64,000 bases of DNA from Bin87 sp965262485 (GTDB lineage: Bacteria; Chloroflexota; Dehalococcoidia; Lucifugimonadales; UBA3495): NCBI GenBank assembly GCA_965262485.1, contig OZ253540.1:3534001-3598000 (forward strand), read 5' to 3'. The first letter of the stretch is position 1. Each line of letters begins with the position of its first letter. Below, in pieces: positions 54,791 to 64,000 of this stretch. The translations under genes were made by a program, and so were the position numbers. The notes below the pieces were generated by a model. That model did not search any database. It saw only the letters and a list, made by a program, of their open reading frames with translations, and was not told the origin of the DNA.

Positions 54791-54813
54791 GTTGCCACTC
54801 AACCCGTGGCAAC
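54791..54813 (+). terminator. Hairpin after the defence operon
   Basis: GTTGCCAC-TCAACCC-GTGGCAAC is a perfect 8-bp stem with a 7-base loop, 35 bases after the SIR2 stop codon. There is no T-run, so it may be a weak or Rho-assisted terminator, or an mRNA-stabilising structure. Confidence 0.45.
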
Positions 54814-54974
54814 ACTGTTCCTCGCCACATAACACGGCCATGCCGTTTGCTTTAGGTTTTATGTTTCCGGCCCACACCTCGTATTGCCAAGAACGGCGCA
54901 TTGTCGATTACGATTGTCCTAATGTCGTCACCTACTTGCACAATCCCACAAAATAGTGCGTCTCGACGCTCACA

Positions 54975-55736
54975 ATGTTCTCTGATCTCAGCCACCATGA
55001 TCCAACCTCCACTCGCTACCGGCGGTTGCCGAACCCGACCGCCAACACCGGAGACAACCAGGTCGGACAACCCCTGCTGCTCGGCCTGGCCAAATGCCAA
55101 GGCTGCGGTACCCCAATGACCATGCTGGACGGCGACACTGAACGTCCGCCGCGCTACGTATGCCCCAGCGCCGAAGGCCCTGACGAAAACGCCTGCGACA
55201 CGCGGGAAGTCAAGACCGGACGCCTGGACGAACCGGTGCTTGAGCACCTGATCGTCGACGTTCTCACCGACGACCTGCTCCAGGATGTCATCGCCCAGGT
55301 CAGACGGAACGCCGCCCAGCAAGCCCTGCGGCAGCAACAGCAACTGGAATCCATACAGGGCGAGATCGAGCGCCTGGACCACGAACGGGCCAAACTCGCG
55401 GCGGAGGTGGAAAAGGGCAAGGCGGCGTATGCCAAAGTCGCCGCCCGGCTGGCCCGGACGGGCGACGGCTGGCGCACCAAACAGGACGAGGCCCGCCAGG
55501 CCGATCACGCTCTACGGGGTTACGGGTACGTCGCCGACGACGAAGACCGGATTGAATCCTACGCCCGCAACCCCGAGACCTACCTCCGGGACATGAACGC
55601 AGCGACCACCAAGTCCATCCTGGAACTGATCGTCCGCGAAGTATTGGTGTCAGCCGACTTGGTCAATATAGCTTACCGGCTGTCCCTGCGAATGGGCACC
55701 GGAGTGGGCAAAACGCACAGCGTGATACCGCTGTAG
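54975..55736 (+). pseudogene. Large serine recombinase, C-terminal half
   Basis: Contains the recombinase zinc-ribbon (CQGCGTPM ... RYVCPSAEG ... ACDT), then a long coiled coil (QQQQLESIQGEIERLDHERA) and a C-terminal helical part ending THSVIPL. The N-terminal catalytic Ser domain and recombinase domain are missing, so it cannot recombine DNA. Residues before the zinc ribbon (NPTANTGDNQVGQPLLLGL) resemble the normal lead-in, so only the first two domains are lost. It marks a former mobile element next to the defence operon. Confidence 0.75.
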
Positions 55737-55760
55737 CTATGCTCTCGACAACATCGCCGC

Positions 55761-55960
55761 CTACCGCGCGGACACCAGCTTGTCTCCGGTCTCGGGCGAC
55801 CGGTCGCGAACGGCCATCAGGTCACCCGCGTTCCTGCCCAGCCGGTCAGACCCGTAGATCAGCACCCGGTCGAAACTCGAACACCGGACCGTGTCTCCCT
55901 CAACAACTGCTACCAAGCCGGTCGCTCCAGGCTGCGTCCATCGTTCCCCACGTTGACGTA
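55761..55960 (-). pseudogene. Serine recombinase, fragment of the catalytic (resolvase) domain
   Basis: The minus strand reads FDRVLIYGSDRLGRNAGDLM then AVRDR...GDKLVSAR, the helix-and-strand region with the conserved DRLGR motif of serine recombinases. It lies in the opposite orientation to the C-terminal half just upstream. Either two different recombinases decayed here or one gene was split and inverted. Confidence 0.6.
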
Positions 55961-56101
55961 CCGCCGGGCATCTCTGACGACTACACCGCCAGAGGCGCAA
56001 TTCCCTCACCACCACAGCCCGTCAGGGCTACCGTCGTCTGCGGGCCGCTCATGGCCCCATGACGTTATCATCATGCACGAACCCTTCGATACCAGGCAAA
56101 C

Positions 56102-56386
56102 ATGATCCGTACGCTGAAATTCGCGCTGCGCCACGACCCGGCCAACAGCCGGGCCATCGGCTACTATGCCACCCAGTAGAACGCTGCCTACAACATCGCC
56201 GTCGACGTGCTCACACGGGGATTCTCCAGGATGCCCAAGGAACGCCGAGCTCGCAGCCTTACTGTATCTGGTGTATCGCTCACCTTTAGAGTAGATACAG
56301 CTCGCCGACAGCGGATGCCACGCACTGAAGCGCCCAGGATGGCCGAACAAGATCGCGCGGGCCCAACCACGCATCCGAGACGGTGA
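56102..56386 (+). pseudogene. Possible TnpB/IS605-type fragment
   Basis: The frame starts MIRTLKFALRHDPANSRAIG, then TAG at 56177-56179, then NAAYNIAVDVLTRGFSRMPK and a stop at 56384. The 'NAAYNxAVDVL' context is like the N-terminus of TnpB (OrfB) proteins. There is no catalytic region. Weak identification. Confidence 0.35.
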
Positions 56387-56664
56387 GCGGGCATCCTCGA
56401 CGCCCACAGCCACTACCTCACCACCCCCAACGCCGCCGGCAACGATGCGCCACCCGCGCCTAATATGCCGGAAGCAGCGGCCTGATCAACATCAAAAGAG
56501 ATAACCCTTCTTACACCACTTGCATGGACGCTTTACTGATACTTTGAGCACATCCCTCGACACACCCTCGTGCGCGAGGTGATAATTCCGCAACTGGCAT
56601 CAGCCTGGGCGATGGGCAACAGGACTCCCCGGCAGGTGCAGACCTCGAACGGGCAGGTGCTACG

Positions 56665-59608
56665 ATGACGACGAGTGAAACGCGGCAAGACCAGGCCCCG
56701 GCTTCTTCCGTCCCGCAGGAGCTACTCGGCGCGGTGCGGTGGCGCTGCATCGGCCCGCCCCGGGGCGGGCGGGTAGTGGCGGTGGCCGGCGACCCGGTCA
56801 ATCCCATGGCGTTCTACTTCGGCGCGTGTGCCGGCGGAGTATGGAAGACCACCGACGGAGGGACGTATTGGGACAATGTTTCCGACGGTTACTTCAACAC
56901 CGCCTCGGTGGGCGCCGTCACCGTCGCCGGTTCCGACCCCAACGTGATCTACGCTGGCATGGGGGAATCGTGCATCCGCGGGGACGTTACCTACGGCGAT
57001 GGGGTGTACCGGTCCACCGACGGCGGGCAGACTTGGACCAACATGGGCCTGTCCGATACGCGGCACATTGCCCGGATGCGGGTACACCCCGTCGACCCGG
57101 ACCTGGTGTATGTCGCGGCCCTGGGACACGCCTACGGCCCCAACGACGAGCGGGGCGTGTTCCGCTCCAAGGACGGAGGGAACACCTGGGAGCGGGTCCT
57201 GTTCCGCAGCGAGAACGCCGGTGCAGTGGACCTGTCCCTGGACCCCAACAACCCCCGCGTCCTCTACGCCTCCAGCTGGGAGACCCGGCGCACACCCTGG
57301 AGCCTCATCAGCGGCGGTCCGGAAAGCGGCATCTTCAAGTCGGTGGACGGGGGTGACTCCTGGACCGAGATTACCGACAACCCCGGCTTGCCCGGCGGCC
57401 TCAAGGGACGCATCGGCGTCGCTGTATCCCCCGCCAAACCAGGGCGGGTGTGGGCCAATCGAGGCCGAGGACTGCGGCCTGTACCGTTCTGACGACGGGG
57501 GAGATACCTGGGGGTTGGTCAGCGACGACCGGGACCTGCAGGGGCGTCCCTGGTACTACCAGCACGTCTTCGCTGACCCGCAGGACCCGGACACGGTGTG
57601 GATACTTAACTACCAGTGCTGGAAGTCCGTTGACGGGGGACGCAGCTTCAACCGGGTCACCACGCCACACGGCAACGACCACGACCTCTGGATTGACCCC
57701 AACAATCCGCTACGGATGATTGAGGGCAACGATGGCGGCGCCTGCGTCACCTTCAACGGCGGGGAGAGCTGGTCCAGCATCTACAACCAGCTCACGGCCC
57801 AGTTTTACCACCTGACCACCGACAATCAGTTTCCCCACCGGGTGTACGGAACCCAGCAGGACAACACCGCCATCAGCGTGCCTTCCCGCACCCACAAAGG
57901 TGCGATCCCCTGGGGCGATTGTTACATCGTGGGAAACTCGGAAAGCGGCCACATCGCCGTTCATCCCCAGGACCCAACACTGTCATTTCCGGGGCCATTG
58001 GCAGCTCTGCCGGCGGCGGCAACCTGCTGCACTACGACCACGCCACCGGACAGGTGCGGATTATCACGGTGTGGCCGGAGCTGTACACCGGGTGGGGGCC
58101 AAGGACATGAAGTACCGCTTCCAGTGGACCTATCCCATCATGTTCTCGCCCCACGACCCGCAGACCCTGTACGTGGCGGGCAACCTGGTGTTCCGCACCA
58201 CCGACCTGGGCAGCAGTTGGGAAGCCATCAGCCCTGACCTGACCCGCCACGACCCGGCCACAGCCTACCTGGCGGCCACTCGCTACAAGCTGGACGACAC
58301 CCGTCCGATGCTCTACAAGACTACCGATTACGGCCAGACCTGGACATCGATAACCGCTGGCCTGACTCAGGATGATTACACCCGGGTGGTGCGGGAAGAC
58401 CCCGCCCGTCCGGGCCTGCTGTACGCCGGCACCGAGACCGGAGTGTATGTGTCTTTCGATCAGGGGGAATCCTGGCAGCCGCTGCGGGCCAACCTGCCGG
58501 TGGTCCCGGTGTACGACCTGGCAATCAAGGACGACAACCTGATTGCCGCCACCCACGGGCGGTCTTTCTGGATTTTGGACGACCTGAGCCAACTGCGCCA
58601 GCTCACTCCATCCCTGACGGATCAGTCCTTCGTCCTGCTGCAGCCCCGGGACACCCACCGGATCCGGTCGCCCTTCCGGGAGCGGAAGCCCACCCTCGGC
58701 AAGATCTACCGCGCCGGTCTGGGCGCCGACGTCACCTACAGCGAGTCGCTGGGCAAAGGGGGGCGAGACCGTGCGGAAGTTCTGGGATGCCGGGGAGAAC
58801 CCGCCCGACGGGGTGTTGATTCACTACTATCTGAAGGAGGCGGCAGCGGAGATAACCCTCAGCATCCTCGACGAAGACGGGGGGATCATACAGAACTTCT
58901 CCAGCAACCCCCCCGGAGGCTGACGAGAATAGCCCGGAACCCCGGGTGCTAGCCGAACCGGGGATGAACCGCTTGGTATGGAATATGCGCTACCCGCCCG
59001 CCCGCAGGGTGCCCGATGACAAGAGCACCGATGACTCCTTCGTCGGCCCCCTGGCATCGCCCGTCACTTACCAGGTGACGCTGCAAGTAGGCGACGACTC
59101 CCAGACCCAGACGTTCCGCATAATCAAAGACCCCCGCGTGGGGGCTAGCCAGGAAGATCTGGATGCCCAGTTCCAATTCCTGATTCAGATTCGCGACAAG
59201 GTGTCAGAAACACACGACGGCATCAACCAACTGCGCCGGGTCCGCCAGCAGGTAGAGCAATGGGTCAGTCGCGCCTAGGGACATCCCTCGGCGGAGACGG
59301 TGGGCGACTCGGCGGAGTTGGTGAAGGGAAAATTGAGGCAGATTGAAGACCGGCTAATCCAGTCGGCGTACCGGGGCGCCCGGGACCGGTTGGGCCTACC
59401 GGTGCGGCTCAACCGCAAGCTGGCGGAACTCACCGCCGTGGTCGCCAACGCCGACTTTGCGCCTCCTCAGCAGGCGTATCAGGTCTTCGACTACCTCTCC
59501 GCCGACATAGACCAACAACTGGTGGCGCTACAGCAAGTTATAGATCAAGACGTGGCCCAATTTGCCAACCTGGTGAGGGACCTGGACATACCCGCCATTG
59601 CGACGTAA
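56665..59608 (+). pseudogene. BNR/VPS10-type beta-propeller 'glycosyl hydrolase' gene, multiply frameshifted
   Basis: Rebuilt from five frames, this is the familiar 950-1000 aa protein with Asp-box repeats: GGVWKTTDGGTYW, GVYRSTDGGQTW, GVFRSKDGGNTW, GIFKSVDGGDSW, GLYRSDDGGDTW, CWKSVDGGRSF, LYKTTDYGQTW, VYVSFDQGESW. A C-terminal Ig-like and helical part follow (VTYQVTLQVGDDSQ; QIEDRLIQSAYRG). Frame changes occur near 57,460, 57,975, 58,097, 58,757 (in a G run) and 58,920, and an in-frame TAG lies at 59,276-59,278. Such damage means the gene is dead. Intact relatives are thought to be secreted or sortilin-like propellers of unclear substrate. No signal peptide is seen at this N-terminus. Confidence 0.82.
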
Positions 59609-59627
59609 TTGCGAGTCCGACGGCCAA

Positions 59628-59960
59628 TCAGTCGTTCAGCAGGACGTAGACCGCGGCCGATGGGGTCAGGTCGTTGTGCGAATGGCCCTTGCCGGTAACG
59701 TCCTCCATCAGCCGGATATCCCCGGCCCGCAGCACCCGTTTAGCGCCATCGCTGGCCCCGATCTCCACCTCACCGGACAGGTGGATAATCAGCCTGCGCT
59801 CGGGCAGGGGATTAAAGTCCCGGTGGCGCGACCCGTCAAACTCCTGCACCCGCACCTCGGACACATTGATCAGCGCCCCCAGCTCCGGGTGCTCCTCCAG
59901 CTTCAGGTCCTCGATGTGGCTCTCGCCGTCGGCGTCCGAAAATACTCGATATATTGTCAT
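59628..59960 (-). CDS. Cupin-domain protein, 110 aa
   Basis: Small single-domain beta-barrel: SRHRDFNPLPERRLIIHLSG supplies the first cupin motif and GDIRLMEDVTGKGHSH the second, with His at typical metal-site positions. Starts MTIYRVFSDADGESHIEDLK and ends SAAVYVLLND. Intact. It lies convergent to and 19 bases after the dead propeller gene. Substrate unknown; small cupins of this kind are often dioxygenase- or isomerase-like or purely regulatory. Confidence 0.75.
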   Translation of the reverse strand: MTIYRVFSDADGESHIEDLKLEEHPELGALINVSEVRVQEFDGSRHRDFNPLPERRLIIHLSGEVEIGASDGAKRVLRAGDIRLMEDVTGKGHSHNDLTPSAAVYVLLND

Positions 59961-60348
59961 TTTGCCCCCTGGTACATTCGTGGAATATCGCTGCTCGTTC
60001 GCGCGACTCTGGCACTACCATTATCGTCACAACGCTTTCTGTTCTCGCAAACCGAACGACGTCGGGTTGCGACACCATAGCTGGAGTTTCCGCAACGTTA
60101 TCGCCGATCGGGTATCGCCGTGATTATCCCACAATCCTTGCCTGCGGCAACCAGCTTGCGAATGGGCGATCCGTACTATTTGCCACAGCCAGCGCGTGAT
60201 TTGGCGTGCGAACCGGTCAATGTCCCCCACACCGAAAAACTGATCGCAACCTGGGGTCGAGCACTTGAGATACAGCGGCGGGAAGTCGGTCCGCAATCCT
60301 GTTGCTACCACGCAGGTTCAGCGCTGATCTCGTCTAACCCCGTGTGTT
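59961..60348. other. Intergenic stretch, nothing recognised
   Basis: No frame on either strand has convincing composition. The 60,027-60,311 minus-strand frame is Arg/Cys/Trp-rich and has no ribosome site. No RNA gene seen. Confidence 0.35.
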
Positions 60349-60498
60349 ATGGCCGAAGGTGGAGACAGTCGTACTGCCCGCCTGCCCCACTATATCCCCG
60401 CCGATTACGATTATAACTGCGCTATTTACGACGAAGACGCGGTTGCCATGACGGTCGCCTCAACCAGGAAGCCGACGTTTCTTCAGCAAGCCCGATGA
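60349..60498 (+). CDS. Possible small ORF, 49 aa
   Basis: Starts MAEGGDSRTARLPHYIPADY and ends KPTFLQQAR. Its composition (Asp, Tyr, Ala) is unlike the shadow frames nearby, but it has no ribosome site and no recognised family. It may be a fragment of a larger lost gene. Confidence 0.2.
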   Translation: MAEGGDSRTARLPHYIPADYDYNCAIYDEDAVAMTVASTRKPTFLQQAR

Positions 60499-60504
60499 GC
60501 CGCG

Positions 60505-60620
60505 GTGCAGAAGGCCGCGCCCGAGGGCGTGTCCGATTGGAAGATGGTCAGGGAGCTGGGTATGCGCAGGGACACGGTAAGGAGATACATCGATGCTGAG
60601 TGTCCTCCGCGCGGGGGTTG
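60505..60620 (+). pseudogene. Transposase helix-turn-helix fragment (IS21/ISL3-like)
   Basis: VSDWKMVRELGMRRDTVRRY-IDAECPP is the typical helix-turn-helix and following segment of an IS21- or ISL3-type transposase N-terminus. The frame then runs into non-homologous sequence. No catalytic domain. Short and therefore only tentatively assigned. Confidence 0.4.
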
Positions 60621-60873
60621 CCGGCGACCTCACCAATGGCCCACTTTACCGCCGCCAAGTACATGGCAAGCGCCCGGCGACCGGCGGGGGGGAAGAAATC
60701 TGCTAGAGGTACCGCTCGGCTAGGTCGCAATTGCCCTGCGAGGAGCTGCGTTTTCGTCGTCCCGGGCCATCAAGATTTGGCATGATTCATGCTGCAAACT
60801 CAGGGCTGAACAAATCTTTCGCGGAACCGTCGTCGTAACGAGTGCCACAGATCCAAAGAGGTACGCATCTAAT

Positions 60874-61132
60874 ATGACCAATATTGCCCGCAAAACCCGG
60901 CTCGTCGGTCCCGCTCTGATCGCGCTCGTCCTCCTCGGGCTGACCGCTGCGGCCTGTTTCTCCGATCCGTCTGCGGCCTCCCCGGACGCGCCGTCGGCAA
61001 TCAGCCAAGCCAGGGAGGCGGTTTCGGAACCCACAGTCGTACTCACCAAACCGCCGGCGCCGCCGACTCTTACCCTGGCGCCAACGTCGCGGCCCACCGT
61101 TGCCTCTCTCACGTCCGTACCCACCAATGCGC
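60874..61132 (+). pseudogene. Lipoprotein N-terminus, interrupted by an IS
   Basis: MTNIARKTRLVGPALIALVL followed by LGLTAAAC gives a good lipoprotein signal with the lipid-bearing Cys. A Pro/Thr-rich linker follows (PPAPPTLTLAPTSRPT). At about 61,131 the frame enters the repeat TTGCCTCAAC, the left end of the downstream IS, and the rest is nonsense. The functional domain is not found to the right of the IS in this window, so it was lost or displaced. Confidence 0.6.
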
Positions 61133-61133
61133 A

Positions 61134-62803
61134 TTGCCTCAACAAAACCGTTACCCAACGCAAATGGTTGCCTCAAATAATATGTTACCCAAAATCGGGG
61201 AGGCAATCGCGTGGGAGGAGGCATCAGCAAGATGGCAAAACAGGAATTGCTGGCGACGATCCGAGACCGTTACCGAGCTTCATCCAGAAAGGAGAAAAGC
61301 CGGATCCTCGACGAGTTTATCCCGGAACTAACATCAGGCGGTGACCGGCCACTATCGCAAGCATGGCATCAGACTGCTGGGGCAGTCCGGCGACGACGGA
61401 GAGCAGCAGCCGGCGGTAAAAAAGGGCCGGCGCATCTACGATGAGGCGGTCCGCCAGGCGCTGATCGTGGTCTGGGAAGCTGCTGACCGGATCTGCGGCA
61501 AGCGGCTGAAGGCGTCATTACCTCATCTGGTGGAGTCCATGGAGCGCCATGGCCACCTGGATCTGGACCCTCGGGTGCGCCAACGGCTGCTGTCAGCCAG
61601 CGCCGCCACCCTGGACCGACTGCTCCAGCCCATCAGGACATCGGCGGGCCGCCGGCTCAGACGCGGGAGGCATCATTCGCCGGGCCGCAATATTCCGGTA
61701 CGAACCTTCGCCGATTGGAATGCGCCGCCGCCGGGATTCCTGGAGATTGACCTGGTGGTCCACCACGGCGGCTCCTGGTGGGGTTCCATGATCCACAGCC
61801 TGGCGGCCACCGATATCTGCACCGGCTGGACCGAGGCCGTTCCACTGCTGGCCCAGGAGCAGTCCTTGGTGGCGGCAGGACTGGAGGCCATCGGGCGACA
61901 ACTGCCCTTCCCCGTCAAAGGCATCGACTCGGACAACGACAGCGTATTCATCAACGATACTCTCACCCAGTACTGCGCTGAGCGGGGCATCGAGTTCACC
62001 CGTTCCCGGCCGTATCGCAAGAAAGACCAGGCCTGGATTGAGCAGAAGAACGGCGCGGTGGTCCGCCATTTCGTCGGTCACGACCGCTACTCCGGCGCGG
62101 TGGCCGGACAGACCATGGCACTTGTACGGGGCGGTGCGACGGTACGTGAATTACTTCCAGCCATCGTTCAAGTTGGTAGAGAAAACTCGGCACGGCTCCA
62201 GGGTCGTCAAGCGTTACAGCTTGCCAGCCACGCCCTGTGATCGGCTGATGCAGCATGACGCGGTCAGCGTAGAGATGAAGGCGGCGCTGAGTGAGTATCG
62301 GGTCAAGTTGGACCCGGTGGCGCTGCTGCACGCCGTCCGGGAAGCCCAGTCGGCCCTGGCCGCGGTTACGTTCCCCGCAATCCGGCCCACTTCCCAGCGG
62401 CGAGAGCCTGGAACAGTTCCTGGCCAAGTTGCCTGACTGGTGGCGGCAGGATGCAGCGCATACCTCACGGGAGCGGCGAGTGCAACCGCCCCGCACCTGG
62501 CGAACTCGGCCCGACCCTTTCGAAGGAGTGTGGTGCGACGTGCTGTCCTGGTTGCAGGAAGACCCGGACGCCAGTGCGGTGGTATTGCTGGGCCGACTGC
62601 AAGAGGCTGAACCGGATCGTTTCAGCCGGGCTCACCTGCGTACGCTGCAGCGCCGGGTGCAGCAGTGGCGCGGCATCATGGCCAAAAAGCTACGCCACGG
62701 CTGGCGAGCCCATGGCGGAACCCGCTGCAATGCCGGAATTAGCGCTGGCTGGGGTGGACCCAAGTGCTAAAGTTTCGGTAACATTTCTCAATGAGGCAAC
62801 AGG
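61134..62803 (+). mobile_element. Integrase-type (rve) insertion sequence, decayed
   Basis: The left end carries TTGCCTCA...GTTACCC twice, at 61,134 and 61,168. The right end carries the inverted form GGTAAC...TGAGGCAAC at about 62,780-62,803. This doubled left terminal motif looks like paired transposase-binding sites. Between them is one broken transposase gene. No clear target duplication is visible. It interrupts a lipoprotein gene on the left and lies 50 bases from the transporter gene on the right. Confidence 0.6.
61232..62770 (+). pseudogene. Transposase with integrase (rve) core, frameshifted
   Basis: The N-terminal frame starts MAKQELLATIRDRYRASSRK. A second frame (61,341-62,240) carries the DDE core: FLEIDLVVHHGGSWWGSMIH (first Asp), VKGIDSDNDSVFIND (second Asp) and YRKKDQAWIEQKNGAVVRH (Glu). 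Frames three (to about 62,436) and four (62,400-62,770) give the C-terminal region. At least three single-base shifts are needed, so no functional protein is made. The general type is integrase-like transposases of the IS3/IS481/ISNCY kind; I cannot name the family precisely. Confidence 0.7.
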
Positions 62804-62853
62804 CCGGCATTCCTTATTGTCGTTAAGCAGGAGTCATTGGGCATCGGCACCCA

Positions 62854-63999
62854 TCAGGATTTCGCTGGCAGAAGGCCGGCGGCGGCTACGGTCTCGTGGT
62901 TCACGGTGTCGGGCAGGCGGTAGCGGGGCCAGAGGCCCAAGCCCAGCAGCACCAATGCGCCGGCCAGCAACGGGGCCAGGCGAATGCCCAGCGGGTTCTC
63001 CGGCGAATCGCCCAATTGCAGCACCAGGCTCAACAGTAGAGGCGGCAGGGCGTAGGTTAGTTTCTCAAAATTTTTTTGCGTTGAGTAGAACATGGCTTCC
63101 CGTCGCTCGCCTCTAATGAGAGCGTCATAGTCGGCAATGTCAGCGGTAAGTCCCTTGGGCAGCAGAAAGACGGCGGCCATTGGCATACCGGCGACGAAAG
63201 CTAAGATCAGACCCTGCATCAGCAGGTGGTCCGACACTACTACGCCTACTAATCCCAACAGAGGGAACAGGAGTCCGCTCAATAGCAGACACACGCCGTA
63301 TAACCGGCGCTTGCTGACTTTGCCGGTGGCAAAGAGTATCCAGATGATAATCCCCGCCAGAACTACGCCGCCGATGATGGTGGAGGAGAGCAGACTGGAG
63401 GCGGCCCCGTCCTTGTCCCGCAGCAGGATGCCGGCAGCGAAAAAAGGGATCCAGCCTTGCATCACTCCGACGCCAGTGGCGAACATGACAAAAGTGGGCA
63501 GGTAACAGATGAACTGCGAATTCTGCAGCGTGTCCTTGATACCACGCCAGAAAGATACTTGCGCCGGGGGCGTGTCGCGCGGTGCGTGCTGCCAGACGGC
63601 GGCCAGCGAAATATAGCGGAATACCAACGCCGCCACTGCGAAAATCACGCCCGCAATCTGGAATCCATACGCATCCTTGATAAACCCGCCGAGAACCAGA
63701 CCCAGTCCGGCCCCACCTACCGCGAAAAGGAATATGAAGCTGACCACGTTCATCCGGTCGCTGGCGGTAGGGGTCAGTTCCGGCACCAGGGCCTCCAGCG
63801 CGCCGCTTGACATGGTGGCCGCCGTGAAAAACAGTTCCAGCATCAGCGCGAAGTACAGCGCGTTCCACCAACTGCTGCCCTCGGCGGGTAAAAACCAGAC
63901 CAGCCCCGCGAACAGAGCATAAAACGGCGTACTGAACAGGATGAAGGGTATGCGACGCCCCCACCGGCTGCGGGTGCGGTCGCTCCACCAACCGATGAG
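62854..63999 (-). CDS. MFS/GPH-type sugar transporter, partial (5' end beyond window)
   Basis: The frame is open to the right edge: the first residues in the window are LIGWWSDRTRSRWGRRIPFI, the hallmark loop of the glycoside-pentoside-hexuronide (MelB-like) subfamily. About ten membrane helices follow, e.g. FALMLELFFTAATMSSGALE, FLFAVGGAGLGLVLGGFI, FVMFATGVGVMQGWIPFFAA, IIGGVVLAGIIIWILFATGK. An aspartate-containing DIADYDALIRGERRE is also present, the second family signature. It probably imports a sugar or related solute with Na+ or H+. The ATG at 63843 is internal. It ends about 50 bases from the decayed IS. Confidence 0.85.
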   Translation of the reverse strand, partial: LIGWWSDRTRSRWGRRIPFILFSTPFYALFAGLVWFLPAEGSSWWNALYFALMLELFFTAATMSSGALEALVPELTPTASDRMNVVSFIFLFAVGGAGLGLVLGGFIKDAYGFQIAGVIFAVAALVFRYISLAAVWQHAPRDTPPAQVSFWRGIKDTLQNSQFICYLPTFVMFATGVGVMQGWIPFFAAGILLRDKDGAASSLLSSTIIGGVVLAGIIIWILFATGKVSKRRLYGVCLLLSGLLFPLLGLVGVVVSDHLLMQGLILAFVAGMPMAAVFLLPKGLTADIADYDALIRGERREAMFYSTQKNFEKLTYALPPLLLSLVLQLGDSPENPLGIRLAPLLAGALVLLGLGLWPRYRLPDTVNHETVAAAGLLPAKS

Positions 64000-64000
64000 G

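Noticed and set aside
1..64000. tRNA, rRNA, riboswitch or replication-origin signals
   Set aside because: I looked for T-arm, cloverleaf and rRNA-like sequence while reading and saw none; a covariance-model search would be needed to exclude small RNAs.

Overview
This is a GC-rich bacterial chromosome segment with a large accessory load. The giant repeat-built secreted proteins, the dCTP deaminase type, the VPS10/BNR-type remnant and the small lipoprotein remind me of Chloroflexota (SAR202/Dehalococcoidia-like or sponge-associated lineages). That assignment is an inference from gene content only; no ribosomal or other marker gene is present.

Layout. (1) 1-8.4 kb: an accessory region of small, mostly unrecognised plus-strand genes, an IS256-family transposase remnant, an intact MNT-HEPN fusion, two small membrane ORFs, a degenerate CRISPR-like array with a 60-61 bp period, and a decayed alpha/beta hydrolase. 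(2) 8.5-35.3 kb: two near-identical IS4-superfamily elements in inverted orientation (9310-10641 and 33536-34868) and four 183-184 bp MITEs with the same terminal repeats. These bracket a 21.7 kb gene for an LRR + 42-cadherin-repeat secreted protein. That gene is split by one in-frame TGA after its LRR domain; the part after the stop is a single open frame of almost 21 kb. (3) 35.3-42.8 kb: a second large exported protein (Calx-beta, FN3, four GLUG-type modules, PKD/Ig-like modules) split by one missing base. Both surface genes start directly beside a pure C tract (27 and 20 C) that joins a transposon end. (4) 42.8-45.6 kb: an ATGA-coupled small exported protein and partner, dCTP deaminase with a preceding small gene, a zinc-ribbon protein and an IS1182 remnant. 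(5) 45.9-54.8 kb: a compact four-gene plus-strand operon that looks like a defence island. It encodes a single-chain restriction-modification enzyme with an extra C-terminal domain, a DUF7689-like protein, a protein with a C-terminal HEPN motif, and a SIR2 protein with a long C-terminal extension; a hairpin follows it. (6) 54.9-64 kb: serine recombinase pieces in opposite orientations, a TnpB-like fragment, a heavily frameshifted BNR/VPS10-like gene, a cupin, a lipoprotein cut by a decayed integrase-type IS, and an MFS/GPH transporter that runs off the right edge.

Many single-base lesions occur, yet ORFs of 3.2, 3.7 and 21 kb are intact. Real gene decay around mobile elements is therefore more likely than generally poor sequence, although the poly-C tract lengths and some isolated indels deserve checking against reads. 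The most interesting parts are the poly-C-joined transposon/surface-protein arrangement and the HEPN + SIR2 operon next to the restriction enzyme.
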